This document shows positions 17,901 through 24,259 of a stretch of 25,602 nt of DNA, piece by piece. Within the stretch, counting starts at the first letter, position 1. Every line of letters begins with the position of its first letter. The stretch covers positions 1 through 25,602 of the forward strand of contig LRSR01001680.1 of the NCBI GenBank assembly GCA_001579985.1. Direction: 5' to 3'. The notes below the pieces were generated by a model, which saw nothing but the letters and a program-made list of their open reading frames with translations, had not been told where the DNA came from and did not search any database. The stretch comes from Hypsibius dujardini (Eukaryota; Tardigrada; Eutardigrada; Parachela; Hypsibiidae). The translations under genes were made by a program, and so were the position numbers.

Positions 17901-20354
17901 GCGTTACACATAAAACAATCAGACTGCATCTGCGGATTTCGGCCTTACATTTTTTGCCACAGTGTAAATGAAACGTTTTGTTGTGACAAGAAGAATCGGT
18001 CGTCGATGGACCATTTAATTATTTTTATCAAATAACCAATTCCATTAGTCATAATAAAATGTTTAATTCCATCCGTGATTTTTGGTTTACAGGTTGACGG
18101 GCATCTTTTCGTCATCTACAACATGGGCAAAATCGCGCACCTCGTCACTGATCTCAAACACAGGCTAAACGACGGCCAGTACCACGTAGTACGCTTTCAA
18201 CGGTCCGGTGCCAACGCCACCATCCAAATTGACTCCCATCCTCCCGTGAGTAAAGAACCCCTCGGACCGCAATTAGACGTCTTCAATGGCATTTCTACCG
18301 TCGAAGTCGGCGGTAAACTCAACGAGAAAAAACAGGCTATTGAAAGGGCTTTCACGGGGGTCATTTCGGGGTTTGTGCTGAACGGGATCAGGATCCTCGA
18401 TTTGGCCGCTGACAATGACAGTAACATCGTCACCGACGGTGCACCGGAAGTGGTGATGAATTTAGGCAAGGACTTAGCTGATGGGAGACGGACCAAAACC
18501 ACGGAAGAACTGGAGAAGACTTGGTTGGATGAGATGCAGCATATGGAGACGACGCACAGCCTGGAGACTGCAAGTACGGATGATGCTGACAATGATGACT
18601 TGATAACGGCGGTCGCGCCGGCCTGTCAGGATGAGGATGAGAGTTGCATGTTGACGGATAGCTCTAAAGGTGCGCAATTTGGAGACTGAGGCTCTGAAAC
18701 AGACACTGTCAGAGAAAAGATAAAAACACAGACACAGGCACATACAAAGACACAGAAACAGACACAAACACAGGCACAGACACAGACACATATACAAAGG
18801 CAGACGTAGACACAGACACAGACGCTGACGCAGACGCAGACACAGACGCAGACATAGACGCAGATACAGACACAGACGCAGACACAGACGCAGAAACAGA
18901 CACAAAGAGACATATATACATACAGACACTTATGGATTATTATTATACTGCAGTGTTTGTTGTTCGTTTCAGGCGATGATCTGATAATTGCTCAATACAC
19001 CGTTATGAAGATGACCACGGCCTCGTCCCCCCAGCTGGTGACCTCGACATTGCTGCCTGTGATATCCGCCGCTGGAAACGTGCCCTGTGATGACGAAGAC
19101 TGTGAGGGCGCTTTAACCAGTCTAACCGTTACTTCACTCGTATCAATATTTTTCTATATTTCGTTGTTTTCATCATTCAACACTGCCAAAATTTCAGCAA
19201 CGGAAAGAAAAAGATCGAGATAGTCGTTGGCAATCGCACCGTGGAAACGAAATCCTAATTAACATCCTTGAGAAATAAGTGCTAAAGCATCATTTATTAA
19301 ACGTTAAAACGTTTGCCTGTTTTATCGATTTGACTAACACTTGATATTTTTACTTAGAATAATGGAATTCATATTGAGGAAGATACTTTGACTACCAAAA
19401 TGACTGACTAGAGGTTAATTGGTACTGTACTCGTCCTTCATCAACACTACAAGTATTTTTAACTCTGTGCTTAAAAAAACTAACGAAATCGACAAGATTT
19501 TTTTCATTTCCAGACTTTCAAAACTTACTCTGGAAAAACTTCTTCGAAGTCTTAATAAAATTGATCTCATAAATGGTACTCCGTTTGGTCACCTTTTTAC
19601 TTTAGGGACTTTGGGAAGGAATAATCTGTCTGCCGCATATATCCCAATTTAAGTTTCCGTCCCCGCCCCAAATGGTTTATTACTCTTAGGTGATATTGAG
19701 TCCTCCGGATCAGGGGACGACAGCCTCCTCCTCGCTCGTTCCGCGGTCGCCCGTACCACGCGCGTATTCTACGTGTCCTTCAACACAACCCTCTCCACGG
19801 CGTCCGTCACCTCATCTTCCTCCTCCCTTTCTCACCCATCTCCGTCCCACAACAACGGACCGACCCGTCGGATTCCCGGAAGTAGCTCCGAAGAAAACAA
19901 CGGTCGGGTCTCTAGCGGGTTCCCCCGCTCCGGGGTCGCCCCGTTACCCGCACCGACCCTATCGACCGCGATCCACGACCTCGACGGAGGCAACATCTTG
20001 GTGGAGTACGCCGCCATCATTGCTGGCATTGCCATCGGAATCATCTTTCTTGTGTTCCTCATTGTCTTTGTTGCGGTGCGGTATCGCGGTGGGAGGACCG
20101 AGGCTCAGGTTGCGGGCAAGACCTCGGGAAAGTTGGGAACGGAGACCTCGCAGAGTCAGGAGGGAGGCCAGGGGACTTCGGGGAGGAATAGCGCCTTGGG
20201 TTGTGGAGGGAAGTTCGGCACGTTGAGGGTCAATCCGCGCGACGACAGTGGAGGAGAAGGGAGAAGTGAGGGAAGGATTACGAGAGACCGAGACAGTTCT
20301 TCGTCGGCAGTCGGAAGGGGCCCGGCCAATAAAGACAAGGAGTGGTACGTGTAG
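6105..20354 (+). CDS. Nrx-1: alpha-neurexin, spliced from 12 coding exons (gene-level entry)
   Basis: Presynaptic single-pass receptor that binds neuroligins and other postsynaptic partners and couples to PDZ scaffolds. Coding exons: 6105-6840, 9395-9888, 10158-10514, 11363-11891, 13348-13676, 13754-13868, 14787-15212, 15320-15880, 16769-16947, 18093-18669, 18973-19101, 19690-20354. All junction phases match and the sum is 5097 nt, 1698 residues plus stop, within the usual alpha-neurexin size. Approximate domains: signal peptide 1-26, LNS1 27-240, LNS2 255-450, LNS3 455-661, EGF 667-705, LNS4 710-930, LNS5 940-1140, EGF 1145-1182, LNS6 1185-1400, stalk to 1584, transmembrane 1585-1607, tail 1608-1698. 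Family identity rests on domain order, on blocks such as RTTEPHGLILF, NDGQYHVVRF and CDCDMTSYSGPLC, and on the C-terminal KDKEWYV. Weakest junctions are the intron 2 donor, the intron 7 acceptor and the intron 10 donor. The symbol follows the fly orthologue. Confidence 0.93.
7519..7680. repeat. CAGA tetranucleotide microsatellite in intron 1
   Basis: GACAGAGA units followed by pure ACAG units (about 7596-7650), on the sense strand. Confidence 0.95.
8157..8343. repeat. CTGT/CTAT microsatellite in intron 1
   Basis: Interrupted CTGT, CTAT and TTGT units, in the opposite sense to the repeat at 7519-7680, so the two could pair in the transcript. Confidence 0.93.
9395..9888 (+). CDS. Nrx-1: neurexin exon 2: LNS2
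   Basis: The acceptor TTTTTTCAG ends at 9394. The first two bases complete a Glu codon with exon 1, followed by ELPTDIAF, in the frame that stays open through the exon. Recognisable LNS features are RLSMQFRSRQVSGLL, DIYLGG and GFQGTVSK. The usual GC of this last block is GT here. Two extra cysteines (residues 312 and 327) sit mid-domain. The exon ends in phase 0 at AAG, and the donor GTCTGT is the first unit of a CTGT microsatellite. It is accepted because exon 3 continues the LNS2 end exactly in frame. Confidence 0.88.
9889..10157 (+). repeat. neurexin intron 2, CTGT/GTGT microsatellite starting at the donor
   Basis: 269 bases, phase 0. The CTGT-type repeat runs from the splice donor (GTCTGT) to about 10078 and again at 10108-10130. 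The acceptor TTCACCTTGTTTTGCAG is normal. The repeat frame stays open for long stretches and yields Cys-Leu-Ser-Val runs that are not protein. Confidence 0.85.
10158..10514 (+). CDS. Nrx-1: neurexin exon 3: end of LNS2 and first half of LNS3
   Basis: Acceptor TTTTGCAG ends at 10157. The exon reads VIFRSGYRT then VTFQCET, matching the end of neurexin LNS2, then SLRLRTTEPHGLILF and AVDMYDGNLNVFI, the hallmark start of LNS3. It closes in phase 0 after Asn at 10514, at a GTAATA donor. The open frame continues past the donor as non-LNS sequence to a stop near 10634, which I treat as intron. Confidence 0.9.
10515..11362 (+). other. neurexin intron 3 (inside LNS3)
   Basis: 848 bases, phase 0, AT-rich, ending in TTTTTTTTCATATACAGCAG. 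No exon or repeat recognised. ATGGCAAAAT at 11204 resembles the end of the AT-rich MITE-like family but I see no partner. Confidence 0.85.
11363..11891 (+). CDS. Nrx-1: neurexin exon 4: second half of LNS3 and the first visible EGF module
   Basis: The acceptor is a tandem CAGCAG (11360-11365). Using the first gives an initial Gln, using the second skips it; both keep frame. The exon contains IDDGAWHNLTLSINE, VYFGGAP and FRGLLKDIRIN of LNS3, then an EGF-like module YCDPNPCFNAGRC with FVCDCGKTLYGGLMC, which corresponds to EGF-B of alpha-neurexins. It ends in phase 1 at AAAAG, donor GTGGGG. A CAGA microsatellite starts about 45 bases later. Confidence 0.9.
11892..13347 (+). other. neurexin intron 4 (EGF to LNS4)
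   Basis: 1456 bases, phase 1. A CAGA microsatellite lies at about 11937-12012. A GC-richer block (12290-12600) contains an open frame of 91 codons with no recognisable domain and no matching splice signals. The rest is AT-rich. Confidence 0.83.
11937..12012. repeat. CAGA microsatellite in intron 4
   Basis: ACAG units with short AAAC interruptions, just downstream of the exon 4 donor and in the opposite sense to the intron 2 repeat. Confidence 0.93.
13348..13676 (+). CDS. Nrx-1: neurexin exon 5: first half of LNS4
   Basis: Acceptor CTCTTTTGCAG ends at 13347; phase 1 joins to give ELQKVDFNGTFLLAHKL. The LNS4 core SASFRFRTAQLDTILLRA and LTFTLRSGRMAVRLSL is clear. Between them is a low-complexity Asn/Ser run (DNSNSNNNN) that looks like a loop expansion. 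The exon ends in phase 0 at a GTAAGA donor, close to where vertebrate splice site 3 lies in LNS4. Confidence 0.88.
13754..13868 (+). CDS. Nrx-1: neurexin exon 6: short middle part of LNS4
   Basis: A 115-base exon with 38 complete codons, bounded by TTTGTCGTAG and GTAAGA. It reads LLGDQQWHSVRFARAG and ISVDERDLQ, the NDNEWHTVRV block of LNS4. It starts in phase 0 and ends in phase 1, fitting exons 5 and 7. An upstream AG at 13730 would bring an immediate in-frame stop, so 13753 is the acceptor. The 77-base intron before it is the shortest in the gene. Confidence 0.87.
13869..14786 (+). other. neurexin intron 6 (inside LNS4)
   Basis: 918 bases, phase 1, AT-rich with a good polypyrimidine tract at its 3' end. 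No exon or repeat recognised. Confidence 0.83.
14787..15212 (+). CDS. Nrx-1: neurexin exon 7: end of LNS4 and start of LNS5
   Basis: Acceptor TTTTTTTCTTGAAG ends at 14786. The exon reads LEGLPLTFCRLEIGGITEK, then a basic insert of about 30 residues (884-888 is RRNKR), then FTGTIHGLVFDGIYVL, the LNS4 end. LNS5 begins with TFQTSAGYLEL, and KFSFKTSEGSGLFLFNG closes the exon. It ends in phase 1 at CCAG with a strong GTAAGA donor. Confidence 0.88.
15213..15319 (+). repeat. neurexin intron 7, built almost wholly of a CACAGA hexamer repeat
   Basis: This 107-base intron begins with a strong GTAAGA donor and is then nearly all CACAGA units (about 15231-15312). It has no polypyrimidine tract on the sense strand. 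The frame-restoring acceptor is the AG of CACGGAG at 15318-15319. Read through, it would encode alternating His-Arg and hit a stop at 15326. Confidence 0.75.
15320..15880 (+). CDS. Nrx-1: neurexin exon 8: most of LNS5 and the second visible EGF module
   Basis: LNS5 blocks KDFIAVELARGNLHFIFDLG, SDRKWHTVQINR, KLYLGGIP and GFMGCVRELSLNG, then EGF module SCKNGGRCEHQGNGVLCDCD ending SGPLC, closely match EGF-C of neurexins. Only an acceptor AG at 15318-15319 restores the frame from exon 7; the later CAG at 15323 would create an immediate stop. The 5' edge is therefore less certain than the rest. The exon ends in phase 1 at a GTAAGC donor. Confidence 0.87.
15965..16250 (+). repeat. dispersed repeat, copy 2 (intron 8)
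   Basis: Blocks GGCTGAATTTTGAGTTCAA, AAATGCATTTTT, AACCCCCTG and TTTGTAAAGACCCTAAACGA correspond to copy 1. The reverse complement of 4329-4370 carries the same final block (TGTAAGGACCCTAAAC), suggesting a third, inverted copy. Confidence 0.6.
16335..16500. repeat. ACTAT-type satellite in intron 8
   Basis: Many TATACTA and ACCTATACTA units in a higher-order pattern, e.g. TACTAACCTATACTATACTA at repeated spacing. Confidence 0.85.
16769..16947 (+). CDS. Nrx-1: neurexin exon 9: first half of LNS6
   Basis: A 179-base exon with 59 complete codons, flanked by GGTTGTAG and GTAAGT. It reads SISYRFGPESGLIIYHF and RNDQIAFGVVTSNKEAII, aligning with the ITYKWPPNDR and RADRLAIGFSTVQKEAVL region of LNS6. 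Phase 1 in and phase 0 out fit both neighbours. In vertebrates the beta-neurexin leader joins at about this exon start. Confidence 0.88.
16977..17220. repeat. foldback element, about 100-base inverted arms
   Basis: Left arm about 16977-17080 and right arm about 17115-17220 are imperfect reverse complements, from AGTATGAG at one end to CTCATACG at the other. Shared blocks include CTCATGGGTTTCT and TTGATTGTTTGAT. The 34-base loop holds the palindrome GTACTATAGTAC. It looks like a MITE or foldback transposon inserted in intron 9. Confidence 0.88.
17482..17646. repeat. second foldback element rich in AACCGCGGTTGCAAC
   Basis: Left arm 17482-17525 (CATGGTTCGGTTACAACCAC) pairs with right arm about 17599-17646 (CGGTTGCAACCGAACCGTG). 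The self-complementary core AACCGCGGTTGCAAC, or a close variant, occurs more than once inside. Confidence 0.78.
18093..18669 (+). CDS. Nrx-1: neurexin exon 10: second half of LNS6 and start of the stalk
   Basis: Acceptor TTTGGTTTACAG ends at 18092. The exon reads VDGHLFVIYNMGKIAHL, LNDGQYHVVRFQRSGANAT, VEVGGKL and FTGVISGFVLNGIRILDLAA, a well-conserved LNS6, the neuroligin-binding domain in other animals. The splice-site-4 position (about 18243-18281) is read through without an intron. An acidic, Thr-rich stalk follows. It ends in phase 1 at AAAG with a weak GTGCGC donor, chosen because it is the junction that continues into exon 11. Confidence 0.88.
18670..18972 (+). repeat. neurexin intron 10 with degenerate CAGACA repeat
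   Basis: 303 bases, phase 1. From about 18713 to 18928 it is a degenerate six-base repeat (ACAGAC with variants AGACGC and GGCACA). A short T-rich tract, TTTGTTGTTCGTTTCAG, precedes exon 11. Confidence 0.8.
18973..19101 (+). CDS. Nrx-1: neurexin exon 11: stalk segment
   Basis: Acceptor TTCGTTTCAG ends at 18972. The exon reads GDDLIIAQYTVMKMTT and NVPCDDEDC, corresponding to the DDILVASAECPSDDED region of vertebrate neurexins. The donor ACT|GTGAGG at 19101/19102 gives phase 1, and the split codon T+GT makes Cys with exon 12. The frame stays open for another 120 bases but loses any stalk character and hits a stop, so I place the boundary here. Confidence 0.78.
19102..19689 (+). other. neurexin intron 11
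   Basis: 588 bases, phase 1, AT-rich. An open frame at 19419-19652 has no domain character. Nothing else seen. Confidence 0.72.
19690..20354 (+). CDS. Nrx-1: neurexin exon 12: stalk, transmembrane helix, cytoplasmic tail
   Basis: Acceptor TTACTCTTAG ends at 19689. The exon opens DIESSGSGDD, an acidic Ser-Gly cluster typical of glycosaminoglycan attachment, then a Ser/Thr/Pro-rich stalk with an NTT glycosylation site. The transmembrane helix AAIIAGIAIGIIFLVFLIVF is coded at about 20010-20078, followed by VRYRGGR as stop-transfer signal. The tail is Gly/Ser-rich and hydrophilic, ending NKDKEWYV before TAG at 20352. This C-terminus matches the neurexin PDZ ligand (KNKDKEYYV in vertebrates) that binds CASK and Mint proteins. 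Confidence 0.93.
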
Positions 20355-20659
20355 ATAGTAGCAAACCAGCTTTGCTCTATTGTCTGATGTCTGCAACCAG
20401 ACCGGAAGTCCATGAAATTCTTATGTTTTTATTGAAAAGTATTGTTGGGTAAATTTTTGTTTGTTTTCGACTGTTTGAGTTTGTGTACTGTTCCGTGAAG
20501 ATTTTTTAGGGGATTCGTTCCATCCGAAATTTCAGCAATATCTTTGATACGTGAAGAGATGAAGACGAACTGGAGCTTTTTATGGGTCATCACTGAACGT
20601 GGCAGCTTGGGACATGATCTTTCAGTGGGAATGGTTTTGAGATCGTGTAATAATCCATG

Positions 20660-20716
20660 TAGGCAGGCAGGCAGGCAGGCAGGCAGACAGACAGACAGAC
20701 AGACAGATAGGCAGAC

Positions 20717-20785
<69 letters not shown>

Positions 20786-20794
20786 AACAGACAG
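20660..20794. repeat. GGCA then CAGA microsatellite in the neurexin 3' UTR
   Basis: Five GGCA units, then a long CAGA array with two interruptions. It lies between the stop codon and the first AATAAA, so it is probably transcribed. Confidence 0.9.
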
Positions 20795-20864
20795 GCACCT
20801 CATCACAGAGCTTTGTTGAAGCATAACCTGAACAAGTCAAGAATGTTCGCATATCGAGACTGCC

Positions 20865-20870
20865 AATAAA
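20865..20870 (+). terminator. candidate neurexin poly(A) signal AATAAA
   Basis: First AATAAA after the stop codon, about 510 bases downstream of it. The hexamer within the coding sequence near 20328 is not relevant. Confidence 0.5.
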
Positions 20871-20890
20871 ATGTGTAATTAGATTCCTTA

Positions 20891-22266
20891 CAGAAGCCCT
20901 GTGCGATGATGTGCAGGATGTCTATTTGATAATGTTGAAAAGAATAACTGATCAGGTAAAACCGATAAGCGACTACTGCCATCCGGCTGCTCAGTGCGGT
21001 GATGTTTGACCACTTTCCGGTCCGCACTTCACCCCCCACACCCGTCACCTCACTGGGAGCCATGAGCAACACAATAATGCAGCTCATCATATCTCTCGCA
21101 CCCATTGATGTTATTCAGTGCTAACACCCTTTACAACTCCCCAAAAAGGACTTAATCTTTCTGCAATAACTGACACTGCAAGGTGGTCGAGCCATTGTCC
21201 ACACCAGTTTGATTATTAGTCGGGCCTCGATCAGGGAATTGCATTAAAAATGGCGCACGCAGCAGGACCTTGAGCGGTTGGACAATCAAATATTACCATT
21301 TATTAAATTTCATAATTTAGCAAAAGAATGACGAATTCTCAAGTGGAGCTTTTTCTGTTATTTGAGAAACGTTTTTCTTTTGCTTCGCATTCATGACGCG
21401 ATGTTTGGAACTTTTGTATCCCGTCAGTAATTATACATTTTCTATGACATTTTTCTCGATGCTCAATAAATATATTTATACATATTATTCAAGTCGACTT
21501 ATTCGAGTGTCTAAAACCAATACAACGGCCACGTACGATGCCGTACTGTTTCAACTGTAAACGAAACGTTCGCACCGGTTATTTCATTTAGTTTCGTCAA
21601 ATTATTGGGACTAACTTTACTTTATTTTTAAATATTCCCAATTAAATTGTTAGCAATTAAAATGTTACATCAGTTTTAATGAGAAACTAAAAAATAACAA
21701 AACTCATAAAAAATTGCTTATTAGAAATTATTTAATTTTAGTCCACTGTAGATTAGCTCAATTTAATTTCGCGGTTATACATACTCGGTAAGAGAGAAAA
21801 AAATCTGCTTTGCACCATAAATTACCGTAACAATAGCCTGCAACAGAATGTCCGCTCATCACACATACAGACACTCGCTAAGTCCTTACATACCGCCATT
21901 GAGCGTTCGACAAACGGAGAATTAATCGGGCAATTAGGTGGGCCGGTCCATATGTCACAGTGCATATATATATATATATACACAAACTCTTCCGCGGGCG
22001 GAAAACGGCCCACTTTCCTGTCCTTTCATCCGCTGCCTTGCTTATAATAAATATACCCTGCCTATACCTAACCTCTTACCCTTCCAACCACATCAGCAGC
22101 AGAGGTAGACACGCTACGGAAACGAGTAAAACGGCTGTTTATGCTTGATAAACTTCTCTACCACACTGCCAGACCGGGTAACAATGGGACAGCCTGATTG
22201 GCCAGTTTAAGTGCACAAACTACTCAACCGCGGCGCGGCACTCAACGTACAAAAATGTCCCCCAGG
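20891..22266. other. intergenic region between neurexin and the BarH-like gene
   Basis: About 1.4 kb, AT-rich at 21290-21790, with a short TA run at 21964-21980. No exon or RNA gene recognised. It probably holds control elements for the homeobox gene, but none can be named. Confidence 0.6.
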
Positions 22267-22274
22267 TATATAAG
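22267..22274 (+). promoter_or_regulatory. TATA box of the BarH-like gene
   Basis: TATATAAG, a consensus TATA element, with an initiator-like CAGTCAGAC about 31 bases downstream (A at 22300). This predicts a 5' UTR of about 400 bases before the ATG at 22698. Confidence 0.5.
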
Positions 22275-22697
22275 CGTATATACAGACAAATAGACAGTCA
22301 GACAGACAGGTTGGGTACCTCCTTCGTGCGTCGTGACAATAATAAACGCACCACTTTTCCTCCAGTTACCATTGCCCCTTCTGGTCGTACCTCAATACCA
22401 CGTCGCCGCAAAACGTCATTTACCGAAACGATTCGCTCAGTTAGTCACATTTCCGTTTTCCTCTCTCTTTAATATTCTCGCACAAGTGGTGTAGTTTTTT
22501 TACGCTCTGTTTGCGAGGAAAACACCGCAAAAAAGGTCAAGTGACGCATTTCTACAGACCTTATTTCCTCATCGATAGATTTCTTTTTCGGATTATTTTC
22601 TAACAATTTTCTTCCGCCGATTTCGTACTTCGAGCACGGGAGCGCTTTTTTTCGGCTATTTTCTACACAGAAGTTTTCATTGAGTTTGGTTCGAAAA

Positions 22698-22965
22698 ATG
22701 ATTTCGACGGGTTTTATGATCAGCGACATCCTTCGGGACTCCTCATCACGTGGTGCCTGCGAATGGGATGCGGCGCAGTGCGGAAACACGCAGCAGCAAG
22801 GTCACCCGCATCGGGAAACCTTTCAGCCGTTACAACCTGTTGATTGCAAGATGTCCGGATTTGAGGAAAGACAGCCAACGGTCCCGGCCGTCGTCGTGTC
22901 TGCTACAGAACAAGAATCCACACCTGCTTTCCGGAGGCGAGATCATACGGCAAAACGATTCAAAG
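22698..22965 (+). CDS. BarH-like exon 1: start and eh1 motif
   Basis: The ATG at 22698 follows AAAA and precedes [16 protein letters not shown] later Met (residue 7) would cut the eh1 motif, so the first is preferred. The rest is low-complexity and Gln/Glu-rich. It ends in phase 1 at CAAAG|GTGAGA, a strong donor. Confidence 0.82.
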
Positions 22966-24020
22966 GTGAGAGCTTCAAGTGCAAAAATTATTCAGGTCAA
23001 AATTTGCACATTTGAAATTTGCAAAAAATAATTGTCATTTTGTCGGAAAGGTGCGTGGAATGTTGGTTTTAAATGTCACGTTCTGTTGCAAGAAGCCAGG
23101 TGCTTGTAACATTAAAAATTACTGAAGAAAACTGAAAATAGATTAAAAATGTGAAGAGTATTATTAATCGGCGATAAGTTTTTTTTAATAATCATCAAAT
23201 AACTCTGCGTAACTCAAAAGAATGTGTATAATCTATACGTGTATTGTCGCCGGTAATAGTTTTAAGTTACGTAAGGAACGGATGCATAAACAGCACGTTT
23301 GTCTCTTTTACAGTTGAGCAGCATTCAGAAAAAGAAATTGAGGAATGCAGTCAGGATGAGCGTAAATCCGCTGGCACACCCGACTCGGACGGTTCCAACA
23401 ACCGCAAACAGCGGAAACCTCGCACCGCCTTCACCGATCAACAACTACAACTCCTGGAGAAGAGCTTCGAAGCCCAACGCTACCTTAGCGTCCAGGACCG
23501 GATGGAGCTTGCCGCCAAACTACAACTCGCCGATTCGCAGGTCAAATGCTGGTTCCAGAACAGACGGTAAGAAGTAAATTCAATACGAAATATATTTTTC
23601 TTTTAATATTTTTTAATATTTTACATTTATGTTTATGTTCTACAAATATCCATTTAATTAATAAAAAATTATCTCTCTTTTAATATTTTACATTTATCTA
23701 TACGTTTTATATTTGTTCATTCATTTCCATTTTTTTTATTTTACCCATGCATATGTATATATAATTTTCTTTGTATTATTGTACGTTGAAAAAAAGATTA
23801 AACCCTTTGTTCTTTGAATTCCAGGACGAAATGGAAACGACAGAACTCAGCAGATTTCACGGCATCCGAATTTTATCCCGCCCTGCGACAACTGTTCCCA
23901 TTTGGTCCCTTCCCCGCTGCACCCATGCCGGTCGACGTTTCCGCTTTCCATCGGCCGCCCTTCCCGCAGCTTAATTACGCAGACCGGTCATTTAATCCAT
24001 ATCTAATGAAACCATTCTGA
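22698..24020 (+). CDS. BarH-like homeobox transcription factor, 3 exons (gene-level entry)
   Basis: Nuclear DNA-binding regulator of the ANTP-class BarH family, which specifies neuronal and sensory cell types in other animals. Exons 22698-22965, 23314-23566 and 23825-24020 join in phases 1 and 2, total 717 nt, 238 residues plus stop. Residues 6-12 (FMISDIL) fit the eh1 motif FxIxxIL for Groucho binding. The homeodomain is about residues 122-181, with R5, L16, F20, W48, F49, N51 and R53 present. [11 protein letters not shown] in helix 2 and TKWKRQ at its end are BarH signatures, and ALRQLFPF after it resembles the BarH C-terminal flank. It is shorter than fly or vertebrate BarH proteins. Position 47 is Cys rather than the BarH-typical Thr, and 49 is Phe rather than Tyr. 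BarH-like is the best call; another ANTP/NK-class member is less likely. Confidence 0.88.
22966..23313 (+). other. intron 1 of the BarH-like gene
   Basis: 348 bases, phase 1, AT-rich, nothing else recognised. Intron 2 (23567-23824, 258 bases) is likewise AT-rich. Confidence 0.85.
23314..23566 (+). CDS. BarH-like exon 2: acidic linker and most of the homeodomain
   Basis: Acceptor TTGTCTCTTTTACAG ends at 23313. An acidic Ser-rich linker leads to [15 protein letters not shown], and the homeodomain continues through CWFQNR. The donor CAGACG|GTAAGA splits the codon of homeodomain Arg53 (phase 2). Confidence 0.92.
23825..24020 (+). CDS. BarH-like exon 3: end of homeodomain and C-terminus
   Basis: Acceptor TTTGAATTCCAG ends at 23824; joining restores [15 protein letters not shown] Pro/Phe-rich C-terminus ([11 protein letters not shown]) follows and ends MKPF before TGA at 24018. 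Confidence 0.92.
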
Positions 24021-24220
24021 ATGTGCGCGCATTACAGTATTATTACTTCGCTTGGTCGTTTTTCATTTGCACGTTGTTGGTCAGTTTTCCAAGTGTCAGG
24101 AACAAAGACAAGAGAAAAAGAATGTAGAAAGCAGTGTGACAAACATATGATGTCCCCAGTGGCACTTCGACAAATTCTTACAGTCCACTCAGTGCTTAAT
24201 ACCGACAAAGTACATCACAA

Positions 24221-24241
24221 AATAAATTAACAAATAATAAA
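24221..24241 (+). terminator. two AATAAA poly(A) signals of the BarH-like gene
   Basis: AATAAA at 24221 and again at 24236, about 200 bases after the stop, giving a short 3' UTR (24021 to about 24260). Confidence 0.6.
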
Positions 24242-24259
24242 TTACAATTCAATAATGTT

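Larger units (their letters stand above)
16948..18092 (+). other. neurexin intron 9 (inside LNS6)
   Basis: 1145 bases, phase 0, GTAAGT...TTTACAG. It contains two separate foldback elements at 16977-17220 and 17482-17646. The remainder is AT-rich with no exon recognised. Confidence 0.85.
20355..20890 (+). other. neurexin 3' UTR (inferred)
   Basis: From the TAG stop to just beyond the first downstream AATAAA. It contains the GGCA/CAGA microsatellite and no other recognised element. The end is inferred from the poly(A) signal only. Confidence 0.55.

Noticed and set aside
19102-19223. Continuation of exon 11 to the stop near 19221
   Set aside because: The sequence loses stalk character, while the GTGAGG donor at 19102 joins in frame to the last exon with the PDZ ligand.
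20660-20794. Regular array considered as CRISPR-like
   Set aside because: It is a simple 4-base microsatellite with no spacers, in an animal genome.
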